A stretch of DNA of 9,441 nucleotides from Brevundimonas sp. (GTDB lineage Bacteria; Pseudomonadota; Alphaproteobacteria; Caulobacterales; Caulobacteraceae), in contig JAVHYH010000018.1 in assembly GCA_031119155.1 (NCBI GenBank), forward strand, positions 1 to 9,441, written 5' to 3'. Of this stretch, positions 1 through 8,106 are shown one piece after another. The notes under the pieces were generated by a model, which ran no database searches, had not been told where the DNA came from, and saw nothing but the letters and a program-made list of their open reading frames with translations. The position numbers were made by a program, and so were the translations under genes. How positions within the stretch are numbered: position 1 is the stretch's first letter; the number at the start of each line of letters is the position of its first letter.

Positions 1-442
1 GGCCGGTCTCCATGACGTATTGACGGCCGTCGAACTCGCGCACCTCCTTGCCCTCGGCGACCAGGGTGCCGACGCCGGTGGCGGTGAAGAAGGCGGGGAT
101 GCCGGCGCCGCCGGCGCGGATGCGCTCGGCCAGGGTGCCCTGCGGGTTGAACTCCAGCTGGAGCTCACCGGCGAGATACTGGCGCTCGAACTCCTTGTTC
201 TCGCCGACGTAGGACGAGATCATCTTGGCGATCTGCTTGGTCTCCAGCAGCTGGCCCAGGCCGAAGCCGTCGACGCCGGCGTTGTTGGAGATGACGGTCA
301 TCCCCTTCACGCCCGAGTCGCGCAGGCCGGCGATCAGCTTCTCAGGGATGCCGCACAGGCCGAAACCGCCGGACATGACGGTCATGCCGTCGAACGTCAG
401 GCCTTCCAGCGCGGACGCCACGTCGGGAAAGATCTTCCGCAT
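1..442 (-). CDS. scoA: Succinyl-CoA:3-ketoacid CoA-transferase subunit A (5' part, cut by window edge)
   Basis: This is the alpha subunit of a family I CoA-transferase, which moves CoA from succinyl-CoA to a 3-oxoacid such as acetoacetate in the cytoplasm, together with a B subunit that carries the catalytic glutamate. 147 residues are visible; family members run to roughly 230-240, so the rest and presumably scoB lie to the left of the window. Residues 18-33 (DGMTVMSGGFGLCGIP) match the CoA-transferase signature of an acidic residue-Gly, hydrophobics, GGF and GxP. Residues 52-60 (SNNAGVDGF), the segment QLEFNPQGTLAERIRAGG and GIPAFFTATGVGT are typical of SCOT alpha subunits. The start is the ATG at 442, which has AGGAAG five bases upstream; an ATG at 453 is out of frame. 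It is transcribed divergently from the DUF2177 gene. Family assignment is secure; the exact keto-acid substrate is inferred. Confidence 0.93.
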   Translation of the reverse strand, partial: MRKIFPDVASALEGLTFDGMTVMSGGFGLCGIPEKLIAGLRDSGVKGMTVISNNAGVDGFGLGQLLETKQIAKMISSYVGENKEFERQYLAGELQLEFNPQGTLAERIRAGGAGIPAFFTATGVGTLVAEGKEVREFDGRQYVMETG

Positions 443-456
443 CGCTTCCTCATGTT

Positions 457-472
457 TTCATCGCCTGATGAA
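457..472. promoter_or_regulatory. Perfect 6-bp inverted repeat in the scoA leader
   Basis: TTCATC at 457-462 and GATGAA at 467-472 form a perfect inverted repeat with a four-base loop. It lies about 15 bases upstream of the scoA start and next to its ribosome-binding site. It could be an operator or a small mRNA hairpin. The stem is short enough that chance is possible. Confidence 0.25.
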
Positions 473-591
473 TATCGGCGACCTTGGGTCGTCCGTAACG
501 CGCGGGCGGCGGCGGGGCAAGTGTGGCGGATCGGCCTTCGGCGTGATCGGTCGGTCCGGAGGGGAAAGCGGGTCTCTTAAGGACGCAAGGG

Positions 592-681
592 ATGACACGG
601 GCGAGACGTGGGAGACTGTCGAAATACACCGTCTATCCCGTCTATCCCGTCTATCGGGGGAGGCGGCAGGCGGCGGTGTAG
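592..681 (+). CDS. Possible 29-residue small ORF or leader peptide upstream of the DUF2177 gene
   Basis: An ATG at 592 follows AAGGA (579-583, eight bases away) and opens a 29-codon frame that stops at TAG 679-681, 89 bases before the DUF2177 gene. The peptide is strongly basic at both ends (MTRARRGR near the start, RGRR near the end). Its middle is a repeated Val-Tyr-Pro unit produced by the 9-bp tandem repeat at 629-655. It has no membrane segment or signal peptide. I recognise no family. It could be a translated leader or simply a chance frame, since short open frames are common in GC-rich DNA. The support is the good ribosome-binding site and the codon-sized repeat, nothing more. Confidence 0.2.
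   Translation: MTRARRGRLSKYTVYPVYPVYRGRRQAAV
629..655 (+). repeat. Three perfect tandem copies of a 9-bp unit
   Basis: The unit CCGTCTATC occurs three times without a mismatch at 629-637, 638-646 and 647-655. The unit length is a multiple of three, so changes in copy number would not break a frame passing through it. In the frame of the small ORF at 592 it reads as Val-Tyr-Pro. Such short arrays can vary in copy number between strains. Confidence 0.85.
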
Positions 682-702
682 CAGGCAGCAAAGTAGCAGG
701 GC

Positions 703-725
703 GATGCGTCAGAAATGGACGCATC
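703..725 (+). promoter_or_regulatory. Perfect 8-bp hairpin upstream of the DUF2177 gene
   Basis: GATGCGTC at 703-710 and GACGCATC at 718-725 are perfect reverse complements around a seven-base loop (AGAAATG). There is no U-tract after it, so it is not a classical terminator. Its place 45 bases before the DUF2177 start fits an operator or a leader-RNA hairpin. The function is inferred only. Confidence 0.4.
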
Positions 726-748
726 CAACCGCCGCCGCCGAACGTATC

Positions 749-763
749 TCTCCCGAAGGGAGA
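749..763 (+). promoter_or_regulatory. Hairpin overlapping the DUF2177 ribosome-binding site
   Basis: TCTCCC (749-754) and GGGAGA (758-763) form a perfect 6-bp stem with a GAA loop. The right arm contains GGAG (759-762), the best Shine-Dalgarno match for the ATG at 771, eight bases downstream. If the stem folds in the mRNA it would mask the ribosome-binding site, so it may set or modulate translation. This is inferred from sequence complementarity only. Confidence 0.4.
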
Positions 764-770
764 CGAGGCC

Positions 771-1184
771 ATGATCAAGTATCTGTTCGCCTATCTGGGC
801 GCGGGGCTGACGTTCGCGGCGCTGGACGCGGTGTGGCTGACCAGCATGGTGGACCGGGTGTACCGGCCGGCCATCGGGTCGATCATGGCCGACAAGCCGA
901 ACATGACGGCGGCGGTGGCCTTCTATCTGATCTCGATCGCCGGGACGGTCTTCCTCGCCGTCGCGCCCGCGCTGCAGTCGGGCGGCTGGGCGAGGGCGAC
1001 GATCAGCGGGGCGGTGCTGGGGTTCGTGGCCTATGCGACCTACGACCTGACCAATCAGGCGACGCTGAACGTCTGGTCCACGAAGATGACCCTGATCGAC
1101 ATGGCCTGGGGCACGGTGCTGACCGGCGCCTGCGCCACGGCGGGCTATTTTGCCGCGCGCTGGGCCGAAGGCCGCTGGGGCTGA
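771..1184 (+). CDS. DUF2177 family integral membrane protein
   Basis: The product is a 137-residue inner-membrane protein of the DUF2177 family, whose biochemical function is not established. Four hydrophobic segments are visible at about residues 4-24, 47-68, 75-92 and 107-128. Conserved family features include LDAVWL near residues 18-23, YDLTNQATLNVW at 91-102 and DMAWGT at 110-115; the polar and aromatic residues of the central block sit at the edge of the third helix. The length is the usual one for the family. The ATG at 771 is chosen because the first helix begins at once and GGAG lies eight bases upstream; the longer upstream extension of this frame has no hydrophobic or conserved sequence. 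It is separated by 108 bases from the next gene, so it probably forms its own transcription unit. Family is confident, role unknown. Confidence 0.85.
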   Translation: MIKYLFAYLGAGLTFAALDAVWLTSMVDRVYRPAIGSIMADKPNMTAAVAFYLISIAGTVFLAVAPALQSGGWARATISGAVLGFVAYATYDLTNQATLNVWSTKMTLIDMAWGTVLTGACATAGYFAARWAEGRWG

Positions 1185-1292
1185 TTTCCGGGACACGGGT
1201 TAACCTTTTTCTTCGCGCCACGCGGGCGTTTGGTGGCAGGGCGCGCCCGATAGGTTAAGAAGGCTCCGGTATCGGGTTCGGGGGCTTGCGAG
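1185..1292 (+). promoter_or_regulatory. Leader region of the O-acylation cluster with palindromes
   Basis: This 108-base gap should contain the promoter of the downstream four-gene cluster. It holds the palindromes GGTTAACC (1198-1205, followed by TTTTT) and GGGCGCGCCC (1239-1248), and a second GGTTAA at 1253-1258. No strong -35/-10 pair stands out. The TTAA words recall half-sites of the Caulobacter cell-cycle regulator CtrA, but the full TTAA-N7-TTAA site is not present. I see no convincing terminator for the gene upstream. Confidence 0.3.
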
Positions 1293-2180
1293 TTGAAGGT
1301 CGGCATCAACGCACTGACGGCGACGTTCGTGATCGGGGTGATCGCGGGACTGGCGCTGACGCCGGACGGACGGGCGTGGATGCGTCATCCGACCCTGCTG
1401 CTGGGCGGACAGGCCTCGGCGTCCGCGCCGCCGTCCGCTGAAGCTGAGACCGAGACGACAGCCGCGCCGGTCGTGGCGCCGGTCGCGCCGGCGCCGACGG
1501 TGGTGCGCACGACCCCGCTGGCGGAACGTCTGGCCAAGGGCTCGCTGCGGATCGGGGTGTTCGGGGATTCGATGGCCGACGGCCTGTATGCCGGGCTGTA
1601 CCGCGACCTGCAGGGCCAGCCGAACGTCTCGGTGAGCAAATTCTCGCAGGTTTCGACCGGGCTGAGCCGCTACGACTATGTCGATGTGCAGGCGAAGACG
1701 CGCGGCCAGCTGGACAGCCAGCCGGTGGACGTGGCGGTGGTCCTGTTCGGCACCAATGACGCCCAGGGCATTTCGATGGACGGCGTGGTCCATGCCTTCG
1801 GCACCGACGGCTGGAAGGCGGCCTATGCCCAACGCATCACCGATCTGGTGACCTTGCTGCGCAGCCGCGACGTGGCGGTGTACTGGGTCGGTCTGCCGCG
1901 CATGAAGCGCGAGAGCTTTGACGGGCGGATGGCCCTGATCAACGGGGTGGTGGCCGAGCGGATGCGGACGCTGGGCGTGCCCTATATCGAGACGACGGCC
2001 CTGACCTCGAACGCCGAGGGCGCCTATGAGGCCTATCTGCCGAACGATGCGGGTCGACGCACGCTGATGCGCGCCCATGACGGCATCCACATGTCGATGG
2101 CGGGCTATCTGCGGATGAGCGCGCCGGTGGCCGAGCGGCTGAAGCGCGATGCGGGGCTGACCGCCGAACCCGCGGCCTGA
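1293..2180 (+). CDS. Membrane-anchored SGNH hydrolase-type protein (DUF459-like)
   Basis: This 295-residue protein has an N-terminal membrane segment (about residues 7-24), a Pro/Ala/Ser/Glu-rich linker to about residue 80, and a periplasmic SGNH-hydrolase fold. Block I is GDS with nucleophile Ser93, block III is GTND with Asn155, and block V is DGIH with Asp263 and His266. The catalytic Ser, Asp and His are therefore present. Such proteins act as O-acyl esterases or, beside an MBOAT partner, as O-acetyltransferases on envelope glycans. The start is a TTG: there is a stop at 1251-1253 with no ATG or GTG between, GGGGG lies eight bases upstream, and the next in-frame ATG (1380) would remove the membrane anchor. 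The stop is two bases before the next gene, so the two are co-transcribed. Acceptor glycan unknown; esterase versus transferase cannot be told from sequence. Confidence 0.87.
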   Translation: MKVGINALTATFVIGVIAGLALTPDGRAWMRHPTLLLGGQASASAPPSAEAETETTAAPVVAPVAPAPTVVRTTPLAERLAKGSLRIGVFGDSMADGLYAGLYRDLQGQPNVSVSKFSQVSTGLSRYDYVDVQAKTRGQLDSQPVDVAVVLFGTNDAQGISMDGVVHAFGTDGWKAAYAQRITDLVTLLRSRDVAVYWVGLPRMKRESFDGRMALINGVVAERMRTLGVPYIETTALTSNAEGAYEAYLPNDAGRRTLMRAHDGIHMSMAGYLRMSAPVAERLKRDAGLTAEPAA

Positions 2181-2182
2181 TC

Positions 2183-3442
2183 ATGAGCGCGGCGCGGGGG
2201 GCGTTGATCGCGATCCTGCTGTCGGCAGCGGCGCCAGCCTATGCCCAGACGCCCTATGTGGCGGCGCCGGTGGTCGAGCCGGGCGTTGGGATCTGTCCCG
2301 AAGGCCTGTGCCAGCCGGAGGCGCTGGAAGGGGTGTTCGCGGCGCTGGCGGCGACGGAGGCGGGGACGCGCGACCGGCCCGTCCATATCCTGCAGATCGG
2401 CGACAGCCATACGGCGGGCGACCGCATCACCGGCAAGCTGCGGGTCGATCTGCAGCGACGGTTCGGCCGGGCGGGGCGGGGCGTGATGCCGCCGGGCGTG
2501 CCCTATGACGGCTATGCGCCCTATCAGGTGACGGTGGCCCAGCGCGGCTGGCTGATGGAGACGGCGCGCCTGCAAACCGCGACGCCGTCGGGCCTTCAGC
2601 GGATGGGCGCCGCCGGGGTGCGGGCTGTTGGCCTGCGCGATGCGGTCATGGGGTTCGAGCCGGAGCCGGGCAGCGAGGTGACCGCGTTCGGCGTCTGCGG
2701 ACGGTCCTCCGTCGACCGGAGCAGCGTCGTCGTCGAGGCGGGCGGCGTCGGGCGCGAGATTGATCTGGGGGACGGGATCACCGAGGTCTGTCGCACCCTG
2801 ACCTTCGCCGGGCCGATGTCATCGGTGCGGGTGAGCGCGGCAGGCGAGGGGGCGGTGATCGACTCCGTCTGGCTGGAGGGCGCGGCGCGGGGCGTGACGG
2901 TGTCCAACCTCGGTCGGATCGGCGCGACGCTGCGCGATCTGGCGGCGCGGGACGAGGACATCGTCTCGGCCGAGCTGACGGCCTGGCGGCCCGACCTGAT
3001 CGTGCTGGCGTTCGGAATCAATGATGGATTCGACGATGGGCTGGACCCCGTCGCCTATGAGGCCCTGCTGCGCGGACAGGTGGCGCGAATGAAGCGGCTG
3101 GCGCCGGGGGCGTCGCTGATGCTGCTGGGCGCGCCCGACGGGCTGAGGAACGGCGGGACCGGTGGATGCAGCGCCGACGGCACGCGGGCGCCGCCGCCGA
3201 AGCTGGCGGTGGTCCGGGATGTGCAGCGCCGGGTCGCCGCCGATCTGGGCGTCGCGTTATGGGACTGGCACGGCCGAATGGGGGGAGTTTGTTCGGCCGA
3301 TCGTCTGGCGCTGGGGGCCGAGCCCCTGATGCGCGGCGACCGGGTCCATTTCACGAGTGCGGGGGCCGACTGGATCGGCGGCATCCTCTCGGGCGACCTG
3401 ATGGGCGCCTATGACCGCTGGAAACAGGAGGGCGTGGAGTAG
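2183..3442 (+). CDS. Secreted SGNH/GDSL-type acylesterase or acyltransferase with inserted domain
   Basis: A 419-residue protein exported by a signal peptide (residues 1-21, ending AYA before Gln22). Block I reads QIGDSHTAGD with Ser75 as nucleophile, followed by an LQRRFGRAGRG segment; FGIND supplies Asn280; DRVHF supplies Asp386 and His389. Between Ser75 and the Asn block are about 205 residues, against about 60 in the neighbouring DUF459 protein, so an extra domain of roughly 130-140 residues, rich in beta-like Val/Gly/Ser stretches, seems inserted around residues 125-260. The GDSH block followed by an inserted carbohydrate-binding-like module is the plan of the peptidoglycan O-acetylesterase Ape1, so a periplasmic glycan O-acyl esterase or transferase is likely. 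Cysteines near residues 38, 43, 173, 204, 331 and 364 may form disulfides. Its TAG stop overlaps the GTG start of the MBOAT gene by one base, implying translational coupling. Confidence 0.85.
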   Translation: MSAARGALIAILLSAAAPAYAQTPYVAAPVVEPGVGICPEGLCQPEALEGVFAALAATEAGTRDRPVHILQIGDSHTAGDRITGKLRVDLQRRFGRAGRGVMPPGVPYDGYAPYQVTVAQRGWLMETARLQTATPSGLQRMGAAGVRAVGLRDAVMGFEPEPGSEVTAFGVCGRSSVDRSSVVVEAGGVGREIDLGDGITEVCRTLTFAGPMSSVRVSAAGEGAVIDSVWLEGAARGVTVSNLGRIGATLRDLAARDEDIVSAELTAWRPDLIVLAFGINDGFDDGLDPVAYEALLRGQVARMKRLAPGASLMLLGAPDGLRNGGTGGCSADGTRAPPPKLAVVRDVQRRVAADLGVALWDWHGRMGGVCSADRLALGAEPLMRGDRVHFTSAGADWIGGILSGDLMGAYDRWKQEGVE

Positions 3443-4893
3443 TGCTGTTTCCCACGCTCGCCTTCGGCGTCTTCTTCCTGCTGGTCTATTTCACCGCCTG
3501 GTCGCTGGATCGCGAGAACGGGCGGCGCAAGCTGTTCCTGCTGCTGGCCAGCTGGTTCTTCTATGCCCAGTGGGACTGGCGGTTCGTCGGCCTGCTGATC
3601 CTGTCGGCTGTGCTGAATTGGGGCATCGCGGCCCTGATCGCGCGCAGGATGGAGCGCGAGGGCGTGGACGCGAGGCGCGGCTGGCTGGTCGGGCTGGGCG
3701 TAGCGGCCAACCTGCTGATCCTCGGGTTCTTCAAATACTACGGCTTCTTCGTCGAACAGGCGGGCGATTTGCTGGCGCGGTTCGGCTGGGAGCGGGATCT
3801 GCCGCTGCTGGAGATCCTGCTGCCGGTGGGGATTTCCTTCTTCACCTTCCAGGGCATCAGCTATGTCGTGGACGTGCATCGCGGGAAGACGCCGCCGGCG
3901 AAGAGCCTGCTGGACGTCATGCTGCTGATGAGCTTCTTCCCGCATCTGGTGGCCGGGCCCATCGTGCGGGCGTCGGACCTGCTGCCGCAGTTCGAGCGGG
4001 CGCCGCGGCTGACGCGGGAGATGGCGACGCATGGCCTGCTGCTGATCTGCTGGGGCCTGTTCAAGAAGACGGTGATCGCGTCCGAGCTGTCGGTGAATCT
4101 GGTCGATCCGGTCTTCTTCGATCCGTCGGCCCATTCGGCCATCGACATCGTGGCGGCGACCTACGGCTATGCGGTGCAGATCTACTGCGACTTCTCGGCC
4201 TATTCGGACATGGCCATCGGCCTGGCGGCGCTGCTGGGTTACTCGTTCCCGCGAAACTTCGACCAGCCGTACCGCGCGTCGTCGATGCAGGACTTCTGGC
4301 GGCGGTGGCACATCAGCCTGTCCAGCTGGCTGCGCGACTATCTGTATGTGCCGCTGGGCGGAGGCCGGAAGGGGCTGATCCGGTCGTGCCTGAACGTCTT
4401 CATCACCATGGTGCTGGGCGGGCTGTGGCACGGGGCGGCGTGGACCTTCCTGGCCTGGGGCGCGCTGCATGGCGGGGTGCAGGTCGTGGAGCGGTTGGCG
4501 CGCGCATTTTTGGAGCGCTACCGCCCTTCGGGCTACTTGAGCGCGGTCGGCGACCGCAAGGTGATGCCGACGGTGGTCGGGGTGCTGATCACCTTCCACA
4601 TCGTCTGCCTGGGCTGGATCCTGTTCCGGGCCGAGACCTTCGAGCTGGCCATGGCCATGCTGGCGGGACTGGGCCGGATCGGGCCGGTGACGATGCTGAC
4701 GCCGCTGCTGCTGGTGCTGATCATCGGCGGGCTGGCCATGCACTGGCTTCCGCCGCGCGCCATCGAGGGTGTGACCGAGCGGGTGAAGGCGGCGCCGTCG
4801 ATCACCTTCGGGCTGCTGATCGGCGTGGCCATCCTGCTGGTCGAGGCCGTGCGGCCCGAGGGCGTGGCGCCCTTCATCTATTTCCAGTTCTGA
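3442..4893 (+). CDS. MBOAT family membrane O-acyltransferase (AlgI-like)
   Basis: This 483-residue polytopic inner-membrane protein belongs to the membrane-bound O-acyltransferase family, AlgI/PatA/DltB branch, which takes an acyl group from a cytoplasmic donor and passes it across the membrane to periplasmic partners. Diagnostic motifs are FPHLVAGPIVR near residues 169-179, the YCDFSAYSDMAIGLA segment near 249-263, DFWRRWHISLSSWLRDYLY with conserved His290, and GGLWHGAAWTF with the catalytic His330. Length is normal for AlgI-like proteins (about 460-520). The start is a GTG inside the stop codon of the upstream gene (TAGTG). Its two SGNH neighbours resemble the arrangement of alginate (AlgI with AlgJ/AlgX), cellulose (WssF-I) and peptidoglycan (PatA/PatB) O-acetylation systems. 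No alginate or cellulose synthesis gene is in view, so the acceptor is unknown and the symbol is left empty. Confidence 0.93.
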   Translation: MLFPTLAFGVFFLLVYFTAWSLDRENGRRKLFLLLASWFFYAQWDWRFVGLLILSAVLNWGIAALIARRMEREGVDARRGWLVGLGVAANLLILGFFKYYGFFVEQAGDLLARFGWERDLPLLEILLPVGISFFTFQGISYVVDVHRGKTPPAKSLLDVMLLMSFFPHLVAGPIVRASDLLPQFERAPRLTREMATHGLLLICWGLFKKTVIASELSVNLVDPVFFDPSAHSAIDIVAATYGYAVQIYCDFSAYSDMAIGLAALLGYSFPRNFDQPYRASSMQDFWRRWHISLSSWLRDYLYVPLGGGRKGLIRSCLNVFITMVLGGLWHGAAWTFLAWGALHGGVQVVERLARAFLERYRPSGYLSAVGDRKVMPTVVGVLITFHIVCLGWILFRAETFELAMAMLAGLGRIGPVTMLTPLLLVLIIGGLAMHWLPPRAIEGVTERVKAAPSITFGLLIGVAILLVEAVRPEGVAPFIYFQF

Positions 4894-4908
4894 GGCGTTC
4901 GAGCAGCG

Positions 4909-5448
4909 ATGACCGACGAGAAGGATCAGAACGAAGGGGGCGGGTTCCGGCTGGAGCCCTTCCCGACGCAGGGGGCGGAATCGCCGTTCCCGCCGCTGTA
5001 CGAGAGTCTGCCGCCGCCGACGCCGGCCGACCCGCCGAGCGACTGGATCGAGACAGCCGACGCCCACGACCTGCCGACGGCGCCGGAGCCGGTGGTCGAG
5101 CGGGTCAATCCGCTGGTCACGCTGGGCCGGTTCGCCTTCCCGCCGGGACCGCCGATCGATGACGACGGACTGGCGGCGCGCGATCTGCGCTGGACCACGC
5201 AGACACTGGTGATCGCGGGGCTGTTCCTGCTGGTCTTCAACGCCGTCTCGCCGCTGAACTGGTCGCACCAGCAGGCGCCGGGCTGGGTGTCGGAGACGGT
5301 GGAGAAGCTGTCCGAGGCCTGGGTCGGGCAGCTGGCGCAGGTGGGGACCGACATGCCGCGTCAGGGGCTGAGGGACGTCTGGTTCGACCTGAAGGACGCG
5401 CGCTTCCCGGGACAGGCGCCCGCGCCGGAACGTGGTGATACACCATAA
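4909..5448 (+). CDS. Single-pass membrane protein of unknown function, last gene of the O-acylation cluster
   Basis: I do not recognise this 179-residue protein. It has an acidic, proline-rich N-terminal half (residues 1-95) with no signal peptide, one hydrophobic segment at about 98-116, and a C-terminal tail of about 60 residues with a short amphipathic stretch (about 127-145). The Arg/Asp residues before the helix suggest the N-terminal part is cytoplasmic and the tail periplasmic. The ATG at 4909 lies 15 bases after the MBOAT stop, with only a weak ribosome-binding site, consistent with operon-coupled translation. By position it is likely an accessory or scaffold subunit of the acyltransferase machine, comparable in role but not visibly in sequence to small membrane partners in alginate or cellulose acetylation loci. 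The low-complexity N-terminus and lack of motifs keep this tentative. Confidence 0.7.
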   Translation: MTDEKDQNEGGGFRLEPFPTQGAESPFPPLYESLPPPTPADPPSDWIETADAHDLPTAPEPVVERVNPLVTLGRFAFPPGPPIDDDGLAARDLRWTTQTLVIAGLFLLVFNAVSPLNWSHQQAPGWVSETVEKLSEAWVGQLAQVGTDMPRQGLRDVWFDLKDARFPGQAPAPERGDTP

Positions 5449-5455
5449 CATCGGC

Positions 5456-5485
5456 TTGACCGGACTCGGATGTCGCCCCTAGCGT
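5456..5485 (+). promoter_or_regulatory. Candidate sigma-70 promoter of the S9 peptidase gene
   Basis: TTGACC (5456-5461) is a good -35 match for alphaproteobacterial housekeeping promoters, and TAGCGT (5480-5485) lies 18 bases downstream as a weaker -10 within CCTAGCGT. The pair starts eight bases after the stop of the upstream gene, so the peptidase has its own promoter rather than depending only on readthrough. Confidence 0.5.
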
Positions 5486-5490
5486 GCCGC

Positions 5491-5510
5491 CGCCCGTGAG
5501 TGAGCGGGCG
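5491..5510 (+). promoter_or_regulatory. Hairpin in the peptidase 5' leader
   Basis: CGCCCG (5491-5496) and CGGGCG (5505-5510) pair perfectly around TGAGTGAG. If transcription starts near 5492 this hairpin would sit at the very 5' end of the mRNA, upstream of the ribosome-binding site AAGGGG (5514-5519). It could protect the transcript or be a coincidence of GC-rich sequence. There is no U-tract, so it is not a terminator. Confidence 0.25.
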
Positions 5511-5526
5511 CTCAAGGGGCTGTTTC

Positions 5527-7947
<2,421 letters not shown>

Positions 7948-8106
7948 GGGGGGCGGCGGTGGGGGGAGTCGGGTGGTTCCCCCGCCCCGTTGGGGGGAGG
8001 GTGGACCGCGATGGGGGAGGGGTGGGGAACCGAGCGCTCGGATACGCACCCCACCCTGTCGTCGCTTCGCGCCGACGTCCCTCCCCATGAAGGGGAGGGA
8101 GAAGGG
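7948..8106. repeat. Nested inverted-repeat element between convergent genes
   Basis: About 160 bases that look non-coding fill the gap between the peptidase and the phosphatase. Inverted repeats visible: GGGGGA 7962-7967 with TCCCCC 7978-7983; GGGTGGGG 8020-8027 with CCCCACCC 8049-8056, enclosing the 12-base palindrome CCGAGCGCTCGG at 8030-8041; and TCCCTCCCC 8078-8086 with GGGGAGGGA 8092-8100. The first half is G-rich on the plus strand, with runs at 7992-7997, 7999-8001, 8013-8017, 8019-8022 and 8024-8027 that could also stack as a G-quadruplex. The composition and stem layout resemble the dispersed intergenic repeats of Caulobacterales, but I cannot confirm other genome copies. It encodes no transposase. 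Confidence 0.6.
8078..8100. terminator. Strong 9-bp hairpin between convergent genes, possible bidirectional terminator
   Basis: TCCCTCCCC (8078-8086) and GGGGAGGGA (8092-8100) are perfectly complementary with a five-base loop. The hairpin lies seven bases beyond the stop codon of the phosphatase gene on the minus strand and downstream of the peptidase on the plus strand. Neither side has a U-tract, so intrinsic termination is uncertain; it may serve mainly as an mRNA 3'-end protector or be part of the repeat element. Confidence 0.4.

Larger units (their letters stand above)
443..770. other. Divergent intergenic region with short hairpins and a tandem repeat
   Basis: This 328-base spacer separates two divergent genes and must hold both promoters. 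It holds a hairpin just upstream of the scoA ribosome-binding site, a three-copy 9-bp repeat inside a possible small ORF, and two perfect hairpins before the DUF2177 gene, each listed separately. On the minus strand a weak promoter-like pair is visible: TTGCCC (complement of 515-520) and TACGGA (complement of 492-497), 17 bases apart and about 50 bases before the scoA start. I could not find a convincing -35/-10 pair for the plus-strand gene. No tRNA or conserved protein is recognised here. Confidence 0.5.

Noticed and set aside
225..770. A plus-strand frame that begins inside the scoA gene and runs into the DUF2177 gene
   Set aside because: The upstream part is antisense to scoA and lacks any conserved sequence. 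The DUF2177 domain begins exactly at the ATG at 771 with its own ribosome-binding site.
1198..1210. Intrinsic terminator for the DUF2177 gene (GGTTAACC followed by TTTTT)
   Set aside because: A four-base self-complementary palindrome leaves no room for a loop, so a stable hairpin is not possible.
1198..1258. A CtrA binding site suggested by the TTAA words before the O-acylation cluster
   Set aside because: The two TTAA words are 55 bases apart and not arranged as TTAA-N7-TTAA. Only half-site resemblance remains, which is expected by chance.
3409..5451. A 680-codon open frame on the minus strand opposite the MBOAT gene and its neighbours
   Set aside because: Its translation is rich in Arg, Gln, His and Pro with no domains or hydrophobic pattern, as expected for the antisense of GC-rich coding DNA. 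The plus-strand genes here have clear catalytic motifs.
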